DNA from: JAAZFF01 sp964405775
GTDB taxonomy: Bacteria; Verrucomicrobiota; Kiritimatiellia; RFP12; UBA3636
Direction: 5' to 3'
DNA: 11,600 nt
NCBI GenBank assembly: GCA_964405775.1
Contig: CAYOPG010000070.1
Coordinates: 1-11,600, forward strand
Positions 5,954 to 11,600 of the stretch are shown here, one piece after another. Position numbers and translations under genes: made by a program. Within the stretch, counting starts at the first letter, position 1, and every line of letters begins with the position of its first letter. The notes under the pieces are model-generated. The model was given only the letters and a program-made list of their open reading frames with translations. It searched no databases and was not told where the DNA came from.

Positions 5954-6735
5954 TGAAAGTAATATCGATAGGTAACAGCTTTTCCGTCAACGCTCACACG
6001 TATCTTCGCCAGCTCGCTCAAGCAGCGGGATGCCCGCTGACACTTTTCAACTGCGTCATCGGCGGCTGTACATTTGAAGGGCACATGAAGCACGTCGACG
6101 CATTCGAGGCAAACCCAGATGACCCAGAAGGCAAGCCTTATGGAACGCCTGAAGGCACAACCACAAGCCTACGAGACGCCCTGCTCTTGGAGAAATGGGA
6201 TATAGTCACAATACAACAGGCCTCCCATGAGAGCTTCAAACCAGAAAGTTATCACCCTCATGCCGACCGCCTTATAGCATACGTCCGTAAATATGCGCCC
6301 CAAGCAGAAATCGTCGTTCACGAGACTTGGGCATACCGCGAAGATCACGGATTCTGGGGGAACCCCGACATCAACACCGATGTAATGTACAATGGGTTGA
6401 GCGAAGCATATCGCGCATTTTGCAAGGAAAACAACTTCCGCATGATCCCCTGCGGTGATGCTTTCCAGAATGCGCGCCTATCGAAAGAATGGGGAAAACC
6501 CGACTTCTCAAAAAAAGAAACCGACGGTACCGTGTCCCGCACATTGCACGACGAATGGGGCTTCCACGCGAACGACAACGGCTGTTTCCTGCTAAGCTGC
6601 GTCTGGTTCGAATTCCTGTTCGGCGAAGACGTGCGTAAAGTGCCTTTCAATCCTGACAGCGTGTCCGAAGCCGACGCTGCGATCTTACGCGAAATAGCAC
6701 ATAACGTGACAAACGGTGTGCGAAGTAGGGATTAA
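5953..6735 (+). CDS. DUF4886 SGNH-hydrolase-like protein
   Basis: A 260-residue protein matching DUF4886, a branch of the SGNH (GDSL) esterase/acetylhydrolase fold. Block I is I-S-I-G-N-S-F-S (4-11) with S9 as candidate nucleophile. V-I-G-G-C-T-F-E-G-H (35-44) holds the block II glycine, W-D-I-V-T-I-Q-Q-A-S (82-91) stands in for block III, and F-H-A-N-D-N-G-C-F-L (204-213) provides the C-terminal histidine (H205). There is no signal peptide: the first strand starts at residue 2. I chose the ATG at 5953 because it overlaps the RdgC-like stop as TAATG and the domain begins there. An in-frame ATG at 5893 or 5923 would add 20 or 10 polar residues inside the previous gene. The substrate is unknown; relatives act on carbohydrate esters, but that is only family inference. 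Confidence 0.8.
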   Translation: MKVISIGNSFSVNAHTYLRQLAQAAGCPLTLFNCVIGGCTFEGHMKHVDAFEANPDDPEGKPYGTPEGTTTSLRDALLLEKWDIVTIQQASHESFKPESYHPHADRLIAYVRKYAPQAEIVVHETWAYREDHGFWGNPDINTDVMYNGLSEAYRAFCKENNFRMIPCGDAFQNARLSKEWGKPDFSKKETDGTVSRTLHDEWGFHANDNGCFLLSCVWFEFLFGEDVRKVPFNPDSVSEADAAILREIAHNVTNGVRSRD

Positions 6736-6784
6736 GAGTAAGAGTAATAGCAAGAGCGGCACGCGCAAGACAATTCGAGATTGT

Positions 6785-7171
6785 TCACAGCGACAAATCG
6801 CCGTATATTTTATAGGCATGTAAGTCCCGGTCTATTTTCATGTCGCGACCCGGGAAAACATGCGGCAATCCCTCACGCAAGAGATCGGCGGCCTCTTCTT
6901 CTATTTGCCTGACAACTTCGTCGGGGACTTTTGATAGTGTGACGATTTCGACACGGAACACATAGCCAGGCCCCAGTTCGGAACCATAGCCAGCAGAAAA
7001 TGAGGCAGTGAGCCGGAACAATCCATCGTATTGTGGATTTGCAGCCGTACCACGGTCAGGACGCGAAGGATGAAGCGGCCATTTGTGTCCGTATTTCTCT
7101 TCGAGCTTCGCATCTATTTCGCGGAGAAGCTTATTAAGTTTCGCTTCCCATCTGGCAAGTTTGGGATTCAT
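6785..7171 (-). CDS. Conserved-looking hypothetical protein, 128 residues
   Basis: I do not assign a function. The protein has a basic N-terminal helix (residues 1-28, MNPKLARWEAKLNKLLREID...), then a proline-rich turn H-P-S-R-P-D-R-G-T-A-A-N-P (34-46). A glycine-rich beta segment (about 48-80) follows, then a charged helix E-V-V-R-Q-I-E-E-E-A (84-93) and a final strand ending Y-K-I-Y-G-D-L-S-L. No signal peptide, membrane segment or cysteine is seen, so it is probably cytoplasmic. Ribosome-binding sequence before the ATG is weak (AGCAGAA). It converges with the DUF4886 gene, 49 bases away, and lies 88 bases after the giant surface gene, with a strong hairpin between. Even length, balanced composition and lack of overlap with any other gene support it as real. 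Confidence 0.7.
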   Translation of the reverse strand: MNPKLARWEAKLNKLLREIDAKLEEKYGHKWPLHPSRPDRGTAANPQYDGLFRLTASFSAGYGSELGPGYVFRVEIVTLSKVPDEVVRQIEEEAADLLREGLPHVFPGRDMKIDRDLHAYKIYGDLSL

Positions 7172-7187
7172 TTCTGCTATGTTGCTA

Positions 7188-7221
7188 GAACGGGCGCGTC
7201 CTTTTCAAAACGCGCCCGTTC
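7188..7221 (-). terminator. Perfect 11-bp GC-rich hairpin after the giant gene
   Basis: GAACGGGCGCG (7188-7198) pairs perfectly with CGCGCCCGTTC (7211-7221), extended by one T-A pair, around a 10-base loop. It starts 38 bases after the giant gene's stop and ends 16 bases before the start of the 128-residue gene. The stem strength suits a terminator, but no U-tract follows on the minus strand. It may stop only part of the transcription, protect the 3' end, or sit in the leader of the next gene. Confidence 0.55.
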
Positions 7222-7259
7222 CGGGTTCTTCTACATAATCTCTTTTACGGGTCTGTCCG

Positions 7260-10200
7260 TTACGGGTGAACCGCTTTGATCCTGTAGAATAGTTTCTGTG
7301 GCGTCGGTGACACGTGCGGCACATCCACGGAGAACGTGGACACGTTGCCATTTTCGTCCGCCGTGATAGAGGTCGTCAACTGGTGCGCGGTAGAAACCGC
7401 AAACGACGGATCGTCCGATGTCTCTACGTACCATGTAAAGCCGTCAGAACTGGTCAAGGCCACGCTATTAATCGTGTTCACGTCGAACAAGACCGTAGTT
7501 TTCGCGCTGTCAACAGCTATTGAGGACACCGATATGGCAACCTGCGGCTGTACGGTAACCGGCGGCTCGCCAGCCGCTGCGTCGACCTCCCAGAGCAGGA
7601 GCTCCTGACCGTAGTTGTAATATCCCGGCGAGTAGCGGTCGGAGCCTTGGAGTACGTAATCAAGTTCGTCACCACTCTGCGACCACATGTAGACCTGACG
7701 GCGAGCCGCCGTTGTTATGCCGCGGCTCGGGAGTGGTGTGTAACCTCGGTCAACCAGAGGTTGAATCTGTGTTTGCGTCCCCCATGCCAATCGGTGCACA
7801 TCAGCCCCCATGCTCCGGCGCAAGCGCATTGCGGCAGGAACATCCATACCCAGACGTGTAGATGGATTCACGAAAGCCGAATAATTGGCTGTGTACAAGT
7901 ATGGTGGGAACAACTCTTGGTCAATAACTATCGGCTTACCGTTTACGGCAAGGTTGAAGACATTGTTGGTGTTACTTACCAATGGACACGCCAGCAGGTA
8001 GAATCCCCAACCTTTGGGGTTTGGATCGCCTTCCGGTTTGTACGAGAGCGAAGCGCCCGTCTTCATGATATTTGTCCATATTACCGTATCGCTCACAATG
8101 CTCGCGCCGTCAAGCACCTTCACATGCTCAATGCGCCAGTTCTCTATGTTCGCTCCGGCAGGGCCGATGAGTTCAACGTACTGCTCACCAAGACCGATCG
8201 GGCCGCCGAAGAAAGCAAACGGCAGGAACTCGTTTATGTAGACACCGTTCGTGCCGACTCCAACTGAGAACACGAAGTAGTACGGCGACACGCCTCTCGA
8301 CGCGAACGTCTTGTTTAAGTCGACCGGCTCATACCATTCCGGGTTAGCGAAGGGCGTCTGCACGCCATCGTAGAATACTGGTGACGGGAACGTCCCTTCG
8401 TAACTAACTTCTACGGTGTATTGTATGACGGTGTCTATTGCCTTCGGAGGTATTGCATTCGAGGAGTAGAAATAGTACTTGTCGTTCGGGTCCTTGGTTA
8501 AAGGCACCCTGACAGCACTGTTTTTCCAGTTGTTGACGCCCCAAAGGTTGGTGCCCTCGTAGTAGAGGAAGTCAACGGAGATGTTCTCCGGGTTCATACG
8601 CGGGTTCACAAGGTCGACCTCAACACCCACGGTGTCCGTGTAGAGCGGCACTTCTGGGATCAAGCGGACAAAACCAATGTCAATCGATGAACGGACCGGC
8701 TCCGTCACGATTATGTTGTCCAGCATAACGCGTCCCCCTGTCATGGTGTCGCCATATATGCGCAATACTTTGTACTCGTCTTGGAAGAACTCCACGCTGA
8801 ACTTAGTCCACACCTGATTTTGTATGTTCGTAAGCGCGTTCATGTCGGCAACCTGTGCCTCATAGGTGTGCGCAAGTGGATTGAGGTCCGACACAGAGAG
8901 CGTGAGAACACTTCCCGGGTCGGTGTCGAAGTCTGTCACGTTTTTAGCCGCCTTGAGATAGACTTTCCCTGGCTTGGCGACTTCGCCGCTCTCTAATGGA
9001 TACATTCTGTACCAGAAGCTGACTTCGCCGATGCCGGTGGAGATTCGCGGAGACTGTATGTATGGCTCGTCGTCGTCGTATGCCACGCCTAGCGGGGTGT
9101 CTCTGTCGTATTCATTGTTTACAGTGGCGCTACGATATTCTATGTTCGCCGAACCGTCGAACTTTATATCCGGATTCCACTCGTAGTTGGATATCAATAC
9201 GTTGTAAGCCTCCCAGGACGTGTCCCCAACATCCGGATAGTCGGTGGCCTTTATGTTGTCTATCAACACCGAGGCATCCTCCGAGCTGCTCGGATGCAGC
9301 AGTATCCTGAAGCGTCCCGTCATGTTGGTAAGGAAGGGAACATACATACGCTCGTAATCAGGAGTCATGGCCGCAGTGACGTTTGTGGTCATAAGCGTTG
9401 AATGCACGAAGCCCTCGTCATTGAGTGCCTGGATATGGATCGACGCGGTTCCCTGCACCACTTTGTAGTTGAAGAGGATGTCGCCTATGCCCGCCACCAG
9501 AAGTGGAGTCACTATCGCCTGATCCTCGTTGGGGTCGGCGCGGCTGCGCGTCATCTCATAAACCATGCTGCCGTCATCGTCGGCAAACGGGTCGAATTTC
9601 GCCACACCGTAGGTGGTCTCCCACACAAGCTCGTGGTTAGGATCGCCTGAAGAAGGCGGCCCCGGCGAGAATAACGTCTGCCCACGCCATGAACTGCACT
9701 CGAGGTTGTCGATCACGATCGCGCCATCTGAACCTTCCGGCTTGATCTGGATGAAGACCTCATCCCACATGTGCATTGGCACCTCCACCAGTGAGTAAGA
9801 ATAGGAGGACGCTGTCCGCGCGAAGTTGACCACGCCGTTGTATGCCCAATCGCCGTCCCAGTCCTGGGATGGAGAGACGGGCGCCACCTGATCCAGCTCG
9901 TTGCCGTTGCGGAACACGTTGACCTTGTACTTGATTTCAGGCATGACCCTTGTCAGAACAAGCGGTACTCCGCCTGCCGAGGGGCCGAATGTCCAGCGAT
10001 CAGTATTAGTGCCAGCCATCTTGCCGCCGAGGTACCATGCGCTGCGCAACGAACTGTTGAACGCGGCATAAGGCTGAGTCACAACTCCCGAGGCATCGGT
10101 CATCGAGACGCCGAATGTAGTCTGCGCGTCGCGCACGTTCACGCCAACCGTACCGCCCATCGTTACTGAGGAATCGACAGTAAAGGTAGTTTTTCCTAAG

Positions 10201-11600
10201 GTTTGCACTGGTGAAGGCGACGCTCCGCTGATGTCATACAAGATGGCATTGACCTCGCCTTCAGACAACATCAACTTCAGTCTCCACTTCTTGGAATCTA
10301 GACGGTAGTCGCTATCGTTGTTACCGTAAGTGGCGGTCTTGAGAACCGTACTGACGCCATTTTTCATCTGGATAATATCGCCGCGCAGTCTGTACCCATG
10401 CGGTCTGTCAGAAGCATTCCTGAGCGAGGCCAGCTGCGTCACACGGTACTCAAGGTAGTTGTATGCATCCTGATAGAACCCATATACAGACACCGAAGGC
10501 TCATCGGGTGAGAAGGACGTAGTGGTCACATCAGCAGAAACTTCATACGATGTGCCGAAAGCGCTCCCGTTCTTGTAGTATGCAATATTGTCATCATTAA
10601 GCGACGCCCTGACGCGCATCTTAAGCGTATCTCTGCCGTCGGAACGAGTCAACGAGGTTGTCTCCACGGAGCCCAGACCGTATGGGTCGGCCTCTATTCT
10701 CAACGCCTTGTTCCTCACTGTCTGGTTCGTATATGTGGACAACGGCCCGGCAGGCGGGCGTTGCTGTTCTTCGATCAACCACGTGTTCCATACCCTCAGC
10801 CCCGAGAGGAAGGAAGAGTAGTAAAACGTGTCGCCTGTGAATGGTGAGATATCCTCAAAGGGCGTGAATCCACTCGACGCCATTGCGGTAGGAGGGAAGC
10901 CATCCAGATTGGTCAGGAATTCCAGAGTCTCGAAAAGACCGAACGACCGAGAGAACTCCGCGTTCGGCGCCTGCCAGGCGTTGAAGTCCTGCCATGCGGC
11001 GCGGCGGATCTCGTAGAATCCTGTTAGCGCGTTGAAACGGAACATCAGGAAGCCTTTGTAATCGATTTCCATACGGATACGCGGAACTAGTCCGCTGTCA
11101 ACCGCATAGCCTGACATAGGCGGGTTCCGAGCGGTCTCGTCTTGGTCTTCGTCGCCCCACGTGTGCGGAAGAACCTCGTAGTCCGTTGCTCCGTCATTGT
11201 ATCGGTATGTGCCGATAACGTTCATGCCCACATTTACTGCATTTGTCGTGTAGAGCACGGTCTGCCAAACGTAGTCCGCCACCTGCTCCATGGCGTAGGC
11301 CGGCTCCATTGCAAGTACTGTGTCCTCGAGCGGTATGATGTCGAGCGTCATTGTATCATGCATTGAACGGAACCGCCTGATCGTGAATTCGTAATAGTCG
11401 AACGGAGATCCCAGCTGGCTGTCATCGTTCATGTTCTGTGGCGGGTCAACCGAAAGATTGTACAACTGGCTGTGTTCAAAGTACGGGAGGTACTCTGGGT
11501 TAAGGGATTCGTTTATGTCGCCATTCGCGTCTAGCCACAGCGCGTAATCATCGAGGTTTGCCACAGTAGCACCTGGGGTTGAGAAAATCGGGGCTTTGTA
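7260..11600 (-). CDS. Giant surface-type protein with jelly-roll repeats and lamin-tail-like domain (5' end beyond window)
   Basis: The frame is open to the right edge, so at least 1446 residues are present and the true start and any signal peptide lie outside; the GTG near 11564 is only an internal valine. The protein is rich in Asp, Asn, Ser and Thr, with almost no cysteine, typical of an extracellular protein. From N to C there is a region of unknown fold with W/Y-rich stretches (about 10740-11600); a beta-rich laminin-G/concanavalin-like segment (about 10080-10680); three beta-sandwich modules each ending in a hydrophobic-D-N-(I/L) strand (near 9706, 9256 and 8716), two of them sharing G-I-G-[DE]-[IV]-x-F-x-Y; a lamin-tail-like domain starting V-Y-I-N-E-F-L-P (about 7780-8262); and a last fibronectin-like segment ending F-Y-R-I-K-A-V-H-P. 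There is no C-terminal anchor or PEP-CTERM motif. Binding to polysaccharide or cell envelope is inference. Confidence 0.85.
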   Translation of the reverse strand, partial: YKAPIFSTPGATVANLDDYALWLDANGDINESLNPEYLPYFEHSQLYNLSVDPPQNMNDDSQLGSPFDYYEFTIRRFRSMHDTMTLDIIPLEDTVLAMEPAYAMEQVADYVWQTVLYTTNAVNVGMNVIGTYRYNDGATDYEVLPHTWGDEDQDETARNPPMSGYAVDSGLVPRIRMEIDYKGFLMFRFNALTGFYEIRRAAWQDFNAWQAPNAEFSRSFGLFETLEFLTNLDGFPPTAMASSGFTPFEDISPFTGDTFYYSSFLSGLRVWNTWLIEEQQRPPAGPLSTYTNQTVRNKALRIEADPYGLGSVETTSLTRSDGRDTLKMRVRASLNDDNIAYYKNGSAFGTSYEVSADVTTTSFSPDEPSVSVYGFYQDAYNYLEYRVTQLASLRNASDRPHGYRLRGDIIQMKNGVSTVLKTATYGNNDSDYRLDSKKWRLKLMLSEGEVNAILYDISGASPSPVQTLGKTTFTVDSSVTMGGTVGVNVRDAQTTFGVSMTDASGVVTQPYAAFNSSLRSAWYLGGKMAGTNTDRWTFGPSAGGVPLVLTRVMPEIKYKVNVFRNGNELDQVAPVSPSQDWDGDWAYNGVVNFARTASSYSYSLVEVPMHMWDEVFIQIKPEGSDGAIVIDNLECSSWRGQTLFSPGPPSSGDPNHELVWETTYGVAKFDPFADDDGSMVYEMTRSRADPNEDQAIVTPLLVAGIGDILFNYKVVQGTASIHIQALNDEGFVHSTLMTTNVTAAMTPDYERMYVPFLTNMTGRFRILLHPSSSEDASVLIDNIKATDYPDVGDTSWEAYNVLISNYEWNPDIKFDGSANIEYRSATVNNEYDRDTPLGVAYDDDEPYIQSPRISTGIGEVSFWYRMYPLESGEVAKPGKVYLKAAKNVTDFDTDPGSVLTLSVSDLNPLAHTYEAQVADMNALTNIQNQVWTKFSVEFFQDEYKVLRIYGDTMTGGRVMLDNIIVTEPVRSSIDIGFVRLIPEVPLYTDTVGVEVDLVNPRMNPENISVDFLYYEGTNLWGVNNWKNSAVRVPLTKDPNDKYYFYSSNAIPPKAIDTVIQYTVEVSYEGTFPSPVFYDGVQTPFANPEWYEPVDLNKTFASRGVSPYYFVFSVGVGTNGVYINEFLPFAFFGGPIGLGEQYVELIGPAGANIENWRIEHVKVLDGASIVSDTVIWTNIMKTGASLSYKPEGDPNPKGWGFYLLACPLVSNTNNVFNLAVNGKPIVIDQELFPPYLYTANYSAFVNPSTRLGMDVPAAMRLRRSMGADVHRLAWGTQTQIQPLVDRGYTPLPSRGITTAARRQVYMWSQSGDELDYVLQGSDRYSPGYYNYGQELLLWEVDAAAGEPPVTVQPQVAISVSSIAVDSAKTTVLFDVNTINSVALTSSDGFTWYVETSDDPSFAVSTAHQLTTSITADENGNVSTFSVDVPHVSPTPQKLFYRIKAVHP

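Noticed and set aside
6770..6784. ACAAT/ATTGT hairpin as a bidirectional terminator between converging genes
   Set aside because: The stem has only five AT-rich pairs and no U-tract on either strand.
11562..11564. GTG as the true start of the giant protein
   Set aside because: The same frame stays open to the window edge with similar composition, and no ribosome-binding site or signal peptide follows the GTG.
11520..11564. EF-hand or dockerin calcium loop (D-A-N-G-D-I-N-E) in the giant protein
   Set aside because: The spacing to the final acidic residue is off by one, and no second loop or helix pair is visible.

Overview
The window reads as ordinary bacterial chromosome with a mid-range GC content, dense coding and short intergenic gaps. 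A proA gene, a RdgC-like protein, a MoxR ATPase, a DUF4886 (SGNH) protein and a very large cysteine-poor surface-type protein with jelly-roll and lamin-tail-like modules together suggest the PVC group (Verrucomicrobiota, Kiritimatiellota or Lentisphaerota). That placement is inference from gene content; no rRNA or marker gene is present to prove it. No tRNA, rRNA, CRISPR array, insertion sequence or phage gene was found.

Layout. (1) Positions 1-175 hold no gene, only small inverted repeats and an 8-C run. (2) A minus-strand block at 176-2658 is transcribed proA, then a divergent nucleoside-diphosphate-kinase-like gene, then a small DUF2164-like gene. The gaps are 26 and 36 bases, so it is probably one operon from a promoter near 2706-2734. 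(3) A 117-base divergent intergenic region separates it from a plus-strand block at 2776-6735: a YeiH-family (UPF0324) membrane protein, a MoxR AAA+ ATPase, a RdgC-like protein and a DUF4886 protein. The YeiH-type gene has an extended -10 promoter so close to its ATG that its mRNA should be almost leaderless. The MoxR gene seems to have its own promoter over the end of the YeiH-type gene. The RdgC-like and DUF4886 genes follow with little spacing and a TAATG stop/start overlap. (4) A minus-strand block at 6785-11600 holds a giant extracellular-type protein running off the right edge, an 11-bp perfect GC-rich hairpin, and a 128-residue protein of unknown function.

How the genes may work together. 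ProA makes glutamate-5-semialdehyde for proline synthesis, but proB is not beside it; its partner here is the NDK-like protein, which keeps the catalytic histidine. MoxR ATPases usually sit with VWA or DUF58 proteins. Here the immediate partner is a RdgC-like (DNA-binding recombination factor family) protein and then a cytoplasmic SGNH-type protein, which is the most unusual gene association in the window. The giant protein is probably secreted or cell-surface, with repeated sugar-binding-like folds, and is unrelated to the other two blocks.
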